Source: GCA-002282575 sp964493995
Lineage (GTDB): Bacteria > Pseudomonadota > Gammaproteobacteria > Thiomicrospirales > Thiomicrospiraceae
Assembly (NCBI GenBank): GCA_964493995.1
Contig: CAZBQD010000004.1
Coordinates: 1-64,000, forward strand
DNA: 64,000 bases
Direction of reading: 5' to 3'
This document shows positions 27,128 to 35,375 of this stretch, one piece after another. The notes under the pieces were generated by a model that did no database searches, was not told the DNA's origin, and saw only the letters and a list, made by a program, of their open reading frames with translations. A program made the translations under genes and the position numbers. Position 1 is the stretch's first letter. Every line of letters starts with the position of its first letter.

Positions 27128-27204
27128 TGGCGCAGCGGACGGGACTCGAACCCGCGACCCTCGGCGTGACAGGCCGATATTCTAACCGACTGAACTACCG
27201 CTGC
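27128..27204 (-). tRNA. tRNA-Asp (anticodon GTC)
   Basis: A 77-nt cloverleaf with an encoded CCA. The acceptor stem is GCAGCGG/CCGCTGC with discriminator G. The D arm contains GTTCAGTCGGTTAGAAT and the anticodon loop CTGTCAC with GTC. The T arm is GGGTTCGAGTCCC. It follows tRNA-Val by 4 bp on the same transcript. Confidence 0.97.
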
Positions 27205-27208
27205 AATT

Positions 27209-27284
27209 TGGTGGGTGCAGAGAGATTCGAACTCCCGACCGTCTCGGTGTAAACGAGATGCTCTACCAGCTGAGCTATGCACCC
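27209..27284 (-). tRNA. tRNA-Val (anticodon TAC)
   Basis: A 76-nt cloverleaf with an encoded CCA. The acceptor stem is GGGTGCA/TGCACCC with discriminator A. The D arm is AGCTCAGCTGGTAGAGC and the anticodon loop TTTACAC with TAC. The T arm is GGGAGTTCGAATCTC. First gene of the tRNA pair. Confidence 0.97.
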
Positions 27285-27347
27285 AAAAACTTTTCAAACC
27301 AGTTCTGTCCAACTGTTTTTTGTGTTTGCGTCGTTTCGATAAGGAGT

Positions 27348-27376
27348 ATATTACAGCTTTGTTACCTGACTGTCAA
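27348..27376 (-). promoter_or_regulatory. Promoter of the tRNA-Val/tRNA-Asp unit
   Basis: A consensus TTGACA (27371-27376) and TAATAT (27348-27353) are separated by 17 bp on the minus strand, about 60 bp ahead of tRNA-Val. Confidence 0.8.
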
Positions 27377-27433
27377 CTGCTTTTATCGCTTTTCTTCATG
27401 TTAACCGAGCTTTCGATTGACATGAACGATTAA

Positions 27434-27709
27434 TCAAGCATTTACCGCGTCTTTTAAACCCTTACCAGGAACAAAGCGAGGTAATTTAGAAGCGGCAATT
27501 TTCATTTCTTTACCCGTTTGTGGGTTACGACCCATACGCTCAGCGCGCTCGCTCACTTTAAAGGTACCAAAACCAATTAAAGTCACTGTATCACCACCGG
27601 CCATGGCAGCAGAAATCGCATCAATGGCAGCATCTAAGGCTTTTTGTGCTTGAACTTTAGTTAAACCTGAATCGTTTGCAATCGCTGCCACTAATTCTGT
27701 CTTATTCAT
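27434..27709 (-). CDS. hup: DNA-binding protein HU-beta type
   Basis: A 91-residue histone-like protein. MNKTELVAAIANDSGLTK leads into the helical dimer core. GFGTFKVSERAERMGRNPQTGKEMKI carries the beta-arm with the RNPQTG tip near residues 61-66, including the intercalating proline. It lies downstream of lon, as in most gammaproteobacteria. The nearest good promoter is 200 bp upstream, so the mRNA has a long leader. Confidence 0.97.
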   Translation of the reverse strand: MNKTELVAAIANDSGLTKVQAQKALDAAIDAISAAMAGGDTVTLIGFGTFKVSERAERMGRNPQTGKEMKIAASKLPRFVPGKGLKDAVNA

Positions 27710-27712
27710 GAG

Positions 27713-27901
27713 TTATCTCTCCGCTTCAAGGATGTTATTAAATAAAGGCACTTCTACCGTTATTTTTAGAAGATTGGGGCTTGGAAACAAGGAGGTGGTT
27801 GAAATAGCATTTAAGCCAAACATACCCTTCCTTCCATCAGCCATTAAAACACGCCTAGCAATACCAACAAGGCTATTGACTGCCCTATGTATATTGCCCA
27901 T
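27713..27901 (-). other. Short ORF in the hup leader, status uncertain
   Basis: A 62-codon frame (MGNIHRAVNSLVGIARRVLM...) begins with an ATG only about 12 bp after the -10 box of the hup promoter and stops 3 bp before the hup ATG. No ribosome binding site is visible and I recognise no family. It could be a coincidental open frame in a long leader, or a leaderless upstream ORF. Listed because it fills the interval almost exactly. Confidence 0.2.
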
Positions 27902-27913
27902 AAATCAACTGTG

Positions 27914-27943
27914 TTTATACCCCTGCGCGCCTAGCGCTGTCAA
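27914..27943 (-). promoter_or_regulatory. Consensus promoter upstream of hup
   Basis: TTGACA (27938-27943) and TATAAA (27914-27919) with an 18-bp spacer on the minus strand. Predicted transcription starts near 27907, giving about a 200-nt leader before hup. It is just downstream of the lon stop, so hup can be expressed apart from lon. Confidence 0.75.
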
Positions 27944-27968
27944 GCGCTAAGCCAACAAAGTCAGGTAT

Positions 27969-30377
27969 TTAGTGTCGAATTGGGGTCATTTCATCGCCAA
28001 TGACCTGAGTAGCAGGCTCACTGACAACGACCAAGGGTTTAGGTTGCTCTGCCAGAGCAATGCTCAGCACCTCATCAATCCAACGTACAGGACGAATATC
28101 TACCTGATTTTTGACCTCATCGGGGACGTCTTTCAAATCACGTAAATTATCGTGCGGGATCAAGACAGTGGTAATGCCACCACGTAAGGCCGCTAGCAGT
28201 TTTTCTTTCAAGCCACCGATGGGTAAGACTTCTCCGCGCAGCGTAATCTCACCGGTCATGGCCACATCACAACGCACAGGAATACCGGTAGCAATGGAAA
28301 CCAAACCGGTACAAATGGCAATACCCGCTGAAGGACCATCTTTGGGCGTAGCCCCTTCTGGTGCATGCAAGTGAATGTCATGAGTCTCAAAATAATCGGC
28401 AACAATACCCAAGGACTGGCTGCGCGAACGCACCACACTCATGGCCGCTTCGATGGATTCTTTCATCACGTCGCCCAGTTTACCGGTACGAACCAATTTA
28501 CCCTTACCAGACATGCTCGTGGCTTCAATGGTCAACAATTCGCCACCCACTGAAGTCCAAGCCAAGCCTGTCACCTGCCCCACCCGGTTCTCGCTTTCAG
28601 CCAAACCAAAACGGTAACGTGCCACGCCTAAATAAGCTTCTAAATCCGTTTCATCGACCACAATGGGCGCAGTCTTCTCGGCCAACATCAGTTGTTTCAC
28701 CGCTTTACGCGCCAGTTTTGCCAACTCACGATCCAAACTACGCACACCCGCCTCACGCGTGTAAACACGAATGAGTTGAATCAACGCCGCATCCGTCAAT
28801 TGCAACTCGCCTGATTTCAGACCATGTTCGGATAGTTGCTTGCTCCACAGATGCTCACGCGCAATATGGAATTTTTCTTGTTCGGTGTAACCCGACAAAC
28901 GAATGATTTCCATGCGATCCAATAGGGGTTCGGGAATATCCATTGAGTTGGCGGTGGCAACAAACATCACTTCCGACAAGTCATAATCCACATCAAGGTA
29001 ATGATCGTTGAAATGTTTGTGTTGCTCAGGGTCTAACACCTCTAACAAAGCGGCTGCGGGATCACCACGGAAATCACGCGCCATTTTGTCAATTTCATCG
29101 AGCAAAAACAGCGGGTTTTTAACCTTTACCTTCGCCATTTTTTGAATCAGCTTACCCGGCATCGCCCCTAAGTAAGTCCGACGATGACCGCGAATTTCCG
29201 ATTCATCACGCACGCCGCCTAGGGAAAAGCGCACGTATTCACGGTGCGTTGCCTGTGCAATGGAATGCGCCAAAGAGGTCTTACCCACACCGGGCGGACC
29301 AACCAGACAGAGAATCGGACCCCGTTGATGCTTCACACGAGACTGCACCGCGAGATATTCCAAAATGCGTTCTTTAACTTTCTCTAAACCGTAATGACGC
29401 TCATTTAATAGTTGTTGCGCTTTAACTAAATCACGGTGCACACGGGTGCGCTTTTTCCAAGGCACATCCAGCAACCATTCTAGGTAGTTGCGCACCACAC
29501 TGGATTCAGCTGACATGGGCGGCATCGACTTAAGTTTCTTCAGCTCAGCTGTCGCTTGTTTCTGCGCCTCTTCCGTCATGCCCGATTCAGCAATACGCTG
29601 AGCAAAGACTTCAAACTCGTCTTTATCGTTATCATTCAAATTGCCCAACTCTTTTTGAATGGCTTTCATTTGCTCATTCAAATAGTATTCGCGCTGGTTT
29701 TTTTCCATTTGCGTTTTCACACGCTTACGAATGCGGCCTTCGACTTCATTCAAGTCGATTTCATTTTCAATGACCACCAACAACTGCTCAAGGCGTGCAC
29801 CCAAGCCGGCTAACGACAAAATTTCTTGCTTTTGTGCCAGTTTCAAATTCAGATGAACCGCCACCAAGTCAACCAGTTGATTGGGATCGGTGATTTCTTT
29901 TACCGACGCCAACACCTCGCTGGGTACCTTGCGATTGATTTTGGCAAAGGCATCGAATTGTGACTGCACACTATGAAACAAGGCCTCGATTTGTTTCGGG
30001 TCTTCTGCCTCATCGATAATCGGGTCAATATCTGCCACCCAATGCTCGCCATTGTCTTGCAATCGCTGAATGCGGCAACGCACCTGCCCTTCAACCAGCA
30101 CCTTAATGGTGTTATCAGGCAAGCGCAACATTTGCAAAATAACGGACAGGGTGCCCACATCATACAAGTCATCGCGGTTGGTTGGCTCTTCTTCGGTGAC
30201 TTTCTTTTGTGTCACCAACATAATTTGTTTGCCCTGATGCATTGCCGCTTCTAAGGCAGCCGCACTGCGCGCACGCCCCACAAACAAGGGCATCACCGTA
30301 CCCGGAAACACCACTACATCGCGCAATGGCAATAAGGGAACATCAAAACGTTGGTGTGGATTTGTCGTTAATCCCAT
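27969..30377 (-). CDS. lon: ATP-dependent protease La (Lon)
   Basis: Cytoplasmic AAA+ protease of 802 residues. The N-terminal substrate domain starts PLLPLRDVVVFPGTVMPLFVGR. Walker A is GPPGVGKTSLAHSIA near residue 355 and Walker B is FLLDEIDKM near 420. The proteolytic dyad Ser is in PKDGPSAGIAICTGL near 677, with the Lys about 43 residues later. The ATG at 30377 has GGAGG 5 nt upstream; a TTG one codon earlier is the longest-frame start. The upstream gap to clpX is tiny and contains a strong terminator, so lon needs read-through or a promoter inside clpX. Confidence 0.97.
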   Translation of the reverse strand: MGLTTNPHQRFDVPLLPLRDVVVFPGTVMPLFVGRARSAAALEAAMHQGKQIMLVTQKKVTEEEPTNRDDLYDVGTLSVILQMLRLPDNTIKVLVEGQVRCRIQRLQDNGEHWVADIDPIIDEAEDPKQIEALFHSVQSQFDAFAKINRKVPSEVLASVKEITDPNQLVDLVAVHLNLKLAQKQEILSLAGLGARLEQLLVVIENEIDLNEVEGRIRKRVKTQMEKNQREYYLNEQMKAIQKELGNLNDNDKDEFEVFAQRIAESGMTEEAQKQATAELKKLKSMPPMSAESSVVRNYLEWLLDVPWKKRTRVHRDLVKAQQLLNERHYGLEKVKERILEYLAVQSRVKHQRGPILCLVGPPGVGKTSLAHSIAQATHREYVRFSLGGVRDESEIRGHRRTYLGAMPGKLIQKMAKVKVKNPLFLLDEIDKMARDFRGDPAAALLEVLDPEQHKHFNDHYLDVDYDLSEVMFVATANSMDIPEPLLDRMEIIRLSGYTEQEKFHIAREHLWSKQLSEHGLKSGELQLTDAALIQLIRVYTREAGVRSLDRELAKLARKAVKQLMLAEKTAPIVVDETDLEAYLGVARYRFGLAESENRVGQVTGLAWTSVGGELLTIEATSMSGKGKLVRTGKLGDVMKESIEAAMSVVRSRSQSLGIVADYFETHDIHLHAPEGATPKDGPSAGIAICTGLVSIATGIPVRCDVAMTGEITLRGEVLPIGGLKEKLLAALRGGITTVLIPHDNLRDLKDVPDEVKNQVDIRPVRWIDEVLSIALAEQPKPLVVVSEPATQVIGDEMTPIRH

Positions 30378-30389
30378 CAATACCTCCCG

Positions 30390-30414
30390 AAAAAAAAGCG
30401 GCCTTAAGCCGCTT
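30390..30414 (-). terminator. Rho-independent terminator overlapping the clpX stop
   Basis: On the minus strand a 7-bp stem AAGCGGC/GCCGCTT (30408-30414 with 30396-30402) with a 5-nt loop runs into eight T. The clpX stop codon (30404-30406) is inside the hairpin. The T run ends just before the lon ribosome binding site. Confidence 0.88.
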
Positions 30415-31672
30415 TTGCTTGTATTGTTTCAATGATCGGCGGTTTGCTTCCTGCAACCACTTCGGCGTCCACAGTGACCGATTCAACCGTCTTCATCCCT
30501 GGTAACTCAAACATGGTTTCCATGAGCAAGCCTTCCACAATGGAACGTAGCCCACGCGCTCCCGTTTTGCGTTTCAAGGCTTCTGTCGCCATGGCTTTTA
30601 ACGCATCTTCAGCGAATACCAGTTTAGCGCCTTCCATATCAAACAGCTTAATAAATTGCTTGGTAATGGCATTTTTAGGTTCCGTGAGAATGCGTACCAA
30701 AGCATCTACGTCCAGCTCATCCAAGGAAGCGACCACAGGCAAACGTCCAATGAATTCAGGAATCAGACCAAAACGCATTAAATCGTCCGGTTCAACTTGA
30801 CGCAACATATCCGATTTGGGAGCTTCGTCTTTTTCTTTCACTGTTGCAGCAAAACCAATACCCGCTGATTTTTCCACGCGTTTGGCAATCACCTTGTCCA
30901 AACCTTCGAAAGCGCCGCCACAAATGAACAAAATGCGCGAGGTGTCAATCTGCACCATTTCGTTGGAAGGGTTCTTGCGTCCCCCTTGGGCTGGAATAGA
31001 GGAAACTGTCCCCTCAATCAGCTTCAGCAAGGCTTGTTGCACACCTTCACCGGAAACATCACGGGTAATCGAACGGTTTTCCGATTTACGCGCAATCTTG
31101 TCGATTTCATCGAGGTAAATAATACCTTGCTGAGCTTTTTCGGGATCACCGTCGGCATTTTGCAGCAAACGATGCAAAATACTTTCCACATCATCACCCA
31201 CATAGCCGGCTTCCGTTAAGGTGGTCGCATCGGCAATGGCAAAGGGCACCGACAGCACCCGCGCCAAGGTTTGTGCCAACAGGGTTTTACCCGAACCCGT
31301 CGGACCAATCAGCAGAATGTTACTTTTGCTCAGTTCAACACTATCATCCGACAAAGCATTCAAACGCAACCGCTTGTAATGGTTGTAAACGGCAACCGCC
31401 AGGGTTTTCTTAGCCACATCTTGCCCGATGATGTAATCATCCAAGATGGCCTTGATTTCAGTGGGGGTGGGTAAGGCTTCTAGGTTAAGCGAATTCGACT
31501 TTTCACCTTCAGAGCGCAGTTCGCCAAACTCCTCGGCAAGAATCTCATTACACAGGTCAACGCATTCATTACAAATGAATACCGAAGGTCCTGCAATGAG
31601 TTTTTTCACTTCATGCTGACTTTTGCCACAAAATGAACAGTTGAAGTCACCTTCATCAATGTGTTCTGACAT
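30404..31672 (-). CDS. clpX: ATP-dependent Clp protease ATP-binding subunit ClpX
   Basis: AAA+ unfoldase of 422 residues that feeds ClpP. The N-terminal zinc-binding domain has CSFCGKSQHEVKK and FICNECVDLC (four Cys, residues 10-41). Walker A is LIGPTGSGKTLLAQTLA near 116 and the pore loop is GYVGDDVE near 150. Walker B is IIYLDEIDKIA and sensor 2 is GARGLRSIVE near 365. The ClpP-docking IGF-type loop appears as SAGIGFAATV near 265. It is downstream of clpP across 170 bp and ends in a terminator. Confidence 0.98.
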   Translation of the reverse strand: MSEHIDEGDFNCSFCGKSQHEVKKLIAGPSVFICNECVDLCNEILAEEFGELRSEGEKSNSLNLEALPTPTEIKAILDDYIIGQDVAKKTLAVAVYNHYKRLRLNALSDDSVELSKSNILLIGPTGSGKTLLAQTLARVLSVPFAIADATTLTEAGYVGDDVESILHRLLQNADGDPEKAQQGIIYLDEIDKIARKSENRSITRDVSGEGVQQALLKLIEGTVSSIPAQGGRKNPSNEMVQIDTSRILFICGGAFEGLDKVIAKRVEKSAGIGFAATVKEKDEAPKSDMLRQVEPDDLMRFGLIPEFIGRLPVVASLDELDVDALVRILTEPKNAITKQFIKLFDMEGAKLVFAEDALKAMATEALKRKTGARGLRSIVEGLLMETMFELPGMKTVESVTVDAEVVAGSKPPIIETIQAKAA

Positions 31673-31704
31673 GCTTAATTCCGCAGTTTATTCAGGACGA
31701 TGGA

Positions 31705-31743
31705 CGCCGCTAATAACCTCACACTGTTGAGTTTCTAGCGGCG
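31705..31743 (-). other. Long imperfect hairpin in the clpP-clpX gap
   Basis: CGCCGCTA (31705-31712) and TAGCGGCG (31736-31743) form an 8-bp perfect outer stem. An inner CTCA/TGAG stem (31718-31721 with 31728-31731) is separated from it by mismatches. There is no T run after it. It lies 33 bp upstream of clpX in the leader between clpP and clpX and could be a processing or attenuation structure. Confidence 0.5.
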
Positions 31744-31842
31744 CCAAGTTTTATTTTATTTCTGGTGAAAGGGATTTGATAGACAGGTTACATACATTAT
31801 TTCGTACAGCCCTTTCCCCAGACCCCTATCCCATTTATGCTT

Positions 31843-32472
31843 TTAGAGATCACCGCGATGAGTTAGTACTGCATCAATCAAGCCGTAATCACGCGCTTCT
31901 TCACTGCTCATAAAGTTATCCCGATCTGTATCTTGCGCCAGCTTTTCGACCGGTTGACCGGTGAAGTTAGCCATGTGCTGATTCAGACTGTCTTTTAAGC
32001 GCAGGATTTCACGGGCATGAATTTCAATGTCACTTGCTTGACCACGGAAACCACCTAGCGGCTGGTGAATCATGATACGCGCATTCGGCAGAGCAAAGCG
32101 TTTACCCTTAGCACCTGCACCCAATAGGAATGCACCCATACTGGCTGCCTGTCCCATACATATGGTGCTCACATCGGGCTTAATGAAATTCATGGTATCA
32201 AAAATCGACATACCTGCTGTCACCACCCCACCAGGTGAGTTGATGTAGAGGTAAATATCTTGCTTGGGATTTTCAGCTTCCAAAAACAACATTTGCGCCA
32301 CAATTAGGCTTGCCATATTTTCTTCGACCTGTCCGGTCAAAAAAATGACGCGTTCTTTTAATAGGCGCGAATAAATATCGTAGGAACGCTCTCCGCGACC
32401 TGATTGCTCGACCACCATGGGTACCAGCATATCAACTGTTGGGGGCATTGCCCCCATCATTGAGGTCATCAT
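31843..32472 (-). CDS. clpP: ATP-dependent Clp protease proteolytic subunit ClpP
   Basis: Serine protease forming a 14-mer barrel. LVPMVVEQSGRGERSYDIYSRLLKER near residue 18 is the axial-loop/handle region. The catalytic Ser is in MGQAASMGAFLLGAGAKGKR, the His in ARIMIHQPLGG and the Asp in DTDRDNFMS. The N-terminus is Met-rich (MMTSMMGAMPP) and presumably removed as a propeptide. A TTG one codon before the ATG at 32472 is an alternative start. It begins almost immediately after tig, so the two are coupled. Confidence 0.97.
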   Translation of the reverse strand: MMTSMMGAMPPTVDMLVPMVVEQSGRGERSYDIYSRLLKERVIFLTGQVEENMASLIVAQMLFLEAENPKQDIYLYINSPGGVVTAGMSIFDTMNFIKPDVSTICMGQAASMGAFLLGAGAKGKRFALPNARIMIHQPLGGFRGQASDIEIHAREILRLKDSLNQHMANFTGQPVEKLAQDTDRDNFMSSEEARDYGLIDAVLTHRGDL

Positions 32473-32475
32473 CAA

Positions 32476-33768
32476 TTAACCCGCTAACTCAGCCAAAGGC
32501 TTACTCACTTCGGTCACTTTAGCCTTGCCCATCACCAAGTCAACAACTGCGTTCTCAATCGCAATCGCTTCGACTTCAGCACGACGGTTTTGATCAGCTA
32601 AGTACCACTCGATGAACTGTTCTGGATTGTCATAGCTATCGGCTTCAATCGCTAAGATTTCACGTACTGTCGCTTCATCCGCTTTCAGTTCATTAGCGCG
32701 AACCACTTCACCTAACAAAAGTCCCAAAGAAACGCGCTTAGTGGCTTCTTCGCGGTAGTTGTCTGGATTTAAGTCGTTGGCAGGCATATTTTGTTCGCGC
32801 ATACGCTGAGTCATCGCATCCATCATGGCGCGCAATTCACGCTCAACCAAGGTTTTTGGCGTATCGAAATTGACCGCTGCCAATAAGGCGTGCATGACAT
32901 TGTCTTTGTTCTGCTTAATCAATGACAAGTTCACTTGACGAGACAGGTTCTTTTTCACATCTTCACGGAAGGCTTCAACCGTACCCGCGTCAACGCCAAA
33001 CGTCTTAATGAAGTCTTCATCCACTTCTGGCAACTGTGTTTCTTGCACAGAATTGACTTTGATATCGAACTGAGCTGTTTTGCCGGCTAAATGAGCCGCT
33101 TGATAACCCTCTGGGAAGGTCACATCAATGACTTTTTGCTCACCGGCTTTCATGCCCAGGATACCATCTTCGAATCCTGGAATCATGCGACCAGAACCCA
33201 ATACTAGTGGCACATTCTCAGCACTACCACCATCGAATTTAACACCATCGATGCTGCCCGAAAAATCTAGGTTAACCATATCCCCATTGGCGGCTGCTTT
33301 ATCAACAACGACATAGGTTTTACGCATTTCACGTAAACGTTGGATCATATCATCCACATCGCTGTCTTTAATGTCGGCAGTGACTTTCTCAACGCTTACG
33401 GCCGAGAAATCTGGCATAGTAATGCTTGGGTAGCTTTCGAAGCGTGTCACAAAACGAATATCTTCGCCTTCATTCGCCGAAACTTCTTCAAACCCTAAAA
33501 TACCGGCAACGCGAACTTGTTCTTGTTCTGCTGCTTTGAAAAAGCTGTCATAGAGTAAATTTTCTAAAGCTTCAGCTCGCACCTGTTGCAAGTGACGGGC
33601 GCGCACCATGTTCATGGGTACTTTTCCAGGACGGAAACCATCCATACGAACGGTTTTTTGAATCTCTTTCAAGCGTTGCTCGACAGCGCTTGTCATACCT
33701 TCGCTACCAACAGAAACAGTAATTACGTGCTCTAGTCCTTCAGTTGGACGTTGGATTGAAACTTGCAT
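32476..33768 (-). CDS. tig: Trigger factor
   Basis: Ribosome-associated chaperone with peptidyl-prolyl isomerase activity; 430 residues. The ribosome-binding tail is near GFRPGKVPMNMVRAR (residues 45-59). The FKBP-type domain runs from about 150 to 245 (AANGDMVNLDFSGSIDGVKFDGG, GFEDGILGMKAGEQK). The C-terminal helical cradle makes up the rest. It is the first gene of the tig-clpP unit. The 200 bp upstream hold a possible -35 TTGACT near 33924 but no convincing -10 partner. Confidence 0.97.
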   Translation of the reverse strand: MQVSIQRPTEGLEHVITVSVGSEGMTSAVEQRLKEIQKTVRMDGFRPGKVPMNMVRARHLQQVRAEALENLLYDSFFKAAEQEQVRVAGILGFEEVSANEGEDIRFVTRFESYPSITMPDFSAVSVEKVTADIKDSDVDDMIQRLREMRKTYVVVDKAAANGDMVNLDFSGSIDGVKFDGGSAENVPLVLGSGRMIPGFEDGILGMKAGEQKVIDVTFPEGYQAAHLAGKTAQFDIKVNSVQETQLPEVDEDFIKTFGVDAGTVEAFREDVKKNLSRQVNLSLIKQNKDNVMHALLAAVNFDTPKTLVERELRAMMDAMTQRMREQNMPANDLNPDNYREEATKRVSLGLLLGEVVRANELKADEATVREILAIEADSYDNPEQFIEWYLADQNRRAEVEAIAIENAVVDLVMGKAKVTEVSKPLAELAG

Positions 33769-33972
33769 GGAATCCCCAATGATAAATTTAACTTAAATAG
33801 AATGCGGTGACTAATCAACCATCGTTAACGATTTCAAACACTTATCGGAGCAGTTAAAATGCCATTTAACGACGACTAATAAAACAGCTTAATGAGATAG
33901 ATTTTCGCCCATTCATGCGTTAAAGTCAAGTTTGACGGGATAGAGAGAAATGAAGGATACAGCATAGCTGTT

Positions 33973-34057
<85 letters not shown>

Positions 34058-34069
34058 AAAGGTGGGTAG

Positions 34070-34097
34070 ATTATACCCGTTAAATCAATAATTGCAA
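34070..34097 (-). promoter_or_regulatory. Promoter of tRNA-Leu
   Basis: TTGCAA (34092-34097) and a perfect TATAAT (34070-34075) with a 16-bp spacer on the minus strand, the same layout as the tRNA-Asn promoter. A TGCAACC/GGTTGCA inverted repeat covers the -35 box. Confidence 0.78.
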
Positions 34098-34128
34098 CCC
34101 GACTCAATGCAGGTTGCATCATTAGGGC

Positions 34129-34851
34129 TTATTTTGTTGCTTTCACCACACGAACCAACTCGTCGAAGGGTGCTAACCCTGGAATCAGCCGACCATCTGC
34201 CAAGATGATACTGGGCGTACCTTGCAATCCTAACTCAGCCGCCAACTCAAATTGCTGCTTAATCGGATGAGTACAGGTTGTTAACTTAGCCGGTGCGGCT
34301 CCGCCTTTCATTAGCTGATCTAGCTCGGCTTTGTTGGCACGCTGACACCAAGCGTGAACCGTTTTCTGATAGCTGGGTGAATCAATACCTGCGCGCGGAT
34401 ACATGACGTAACGCACCGCAATGCCGGCCTCTAATAACTGAGGAATCATTTGGTGCATTTGATGACAGTAAGGGCAATCGACATCGGTAAATACGGTAAT
34501 ACGATGGCTGGCTTTCGTTTTTTCTGGCACAAAATTAATCGTATCCTTATCCGTTAGCTTATTCAAAGTGGAAACACGAAAAGACTGTTGCGCTTCTTCA
34601 GTCAGATTACGCTGATCTGACAAACTGAGCAAATCACCACGCAATACGTAATTGCCATCTGCCGAGGTGTAAAAGACAAAAGCGCCTTGCTGCACTGAAA
34701 ACAAGCCTGGCACGGGCGTCGTCGTTACTTTAGCGTCAGACAACTCGGGAATTTGCTTAACTAGACATTGTTTAACCGCTTCAACACTATTGGCAATCAC
34801 TGTACTCGAAAATAACAGTAGCATCCATCCTATTATCGCCATGCGCATCAT
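34129..34851 (-). CDS. dsbC: Thiol:disulfide interchange protein DsbC
   Basis: Periplasmic disulfide isomerase, 240 residues. The signal peptide is MMRMAIIGWMLLLFSSTVIA and the N-terminal dimerisation domain has VYTSADGNYVLRGDLLSL-like features. The thioredoxin-fold catalytic site is CPYC in VFTDVDCPYCHQMHQ near residue 125. A structural Cys pair is in HAWCQR and TTCTHP. The cis-proline loop is LQGTPSIILADGRLIPG near 207. AGGAG stands 5 nt before the first ATG, which fixes the start. It follows the rplS terminator, so it has its own promoter. Confidence 0.94.
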   Translation of the reverse strand: MMRMAIIGWMLLLFSSTVIANSVEAVKQCLVKQIPELSDAKVTTTPVPGLFSVQQGAFVFYTSADGNYVLRGDLLSLSDQRNLTEEAQQSFRVSTLNKLTDKDTINFVPEKTKASHRITVFTDVDCPYCHQMHQMIPQLLEAGIAVRYVMYPRAGIDSPSYQKTVHAWCQRANKAELDQLMKGGAAPAKLTTCTHPIKQQFELAAELGLQGTPSIILADGRLIPGLAPFDELVRVVKATK

Positions 34852-34894
34852 GGACTCTCCTTAATGATTTGTTTCGTTGACAACTGCTGCATAG

Positions 34895-34917
34895 CAAAAA
34901 AGCGCCAAAAAGGCGCT
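34895..34917 (-). terminator. Terminator of the rpsP-rimM-trmD-rplS operon
   Basis: The stem AGCGCC/GGCGCT (34901-34906 with 34912-34917) has a T5 loop and is followed by six T on the minus strand. It lies 25 bp after the rplS stop. Confidence 0.9.
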
Positions 34918-34942
34918 CTTTTGCTGTAACCAGTGAAGCTGA

Positions 34943-35290
34943 TTACACTTTTTCGCGAATACGCGCTGCTTTACCACGTAGGTTGCGCAGGTAGTACAGC
35001 TTAGCACGACGAACGTCACCACGACGCACGACTGCAATGCTTGCCACGATTGGGCTATGCGTTTGGAACACGCGCTCTACACCCACACCATGCGAAATTT
35101 TACGCACAGTAAATGCCGAGTTTAAACCACGGTTACGTTTTGCAATCACCACGCCTTCAAACGTTTGTAAACGTTCACGTGAACCTTCTACTACTTTAAC
35201 CTGAACACTGACCGTGTCGCCAGGACCAAAAGCAGGAACATCATTCTTCAGCTGGGCAGTTTCCAGAGCTTGAATCTTTGGGTTAATCAT
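34943..35290 (-). CDS. rplS: 50S ribosomal protein L19
   Basis: A 115-residue ribosomal protein at the interface of the subunits. PAFGPGDTVSVQVKVVEGSRERLQ, FEGVVIAKRNRGLNSAFTVRKISHGVGVERVF and AKLYYLRNLRGKAARI are diagnostic. It is the last gene of the operon, 85 bp after trmD, followed by a terminator. Confidence 0.99.
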   Translation of the reverse strand: MINPKIQALETAQLKNDVPAFGPGDTVSVQVKVVEGSRERLQTFEGVVIAKRNRGLNSAFTVRKISHGVGVERVFQTHSPIVASIAVVRRGDVRRAKLYYLRNLRGKAARIREKV

Positions 35291-35375
35291 TTTATCACCT
35301 CAAATCAGCACCGCATCTCATGCGGTTTAATCAATTAATTATACTTGGTTTGACAGCAAGCAACAAATTTCAATT

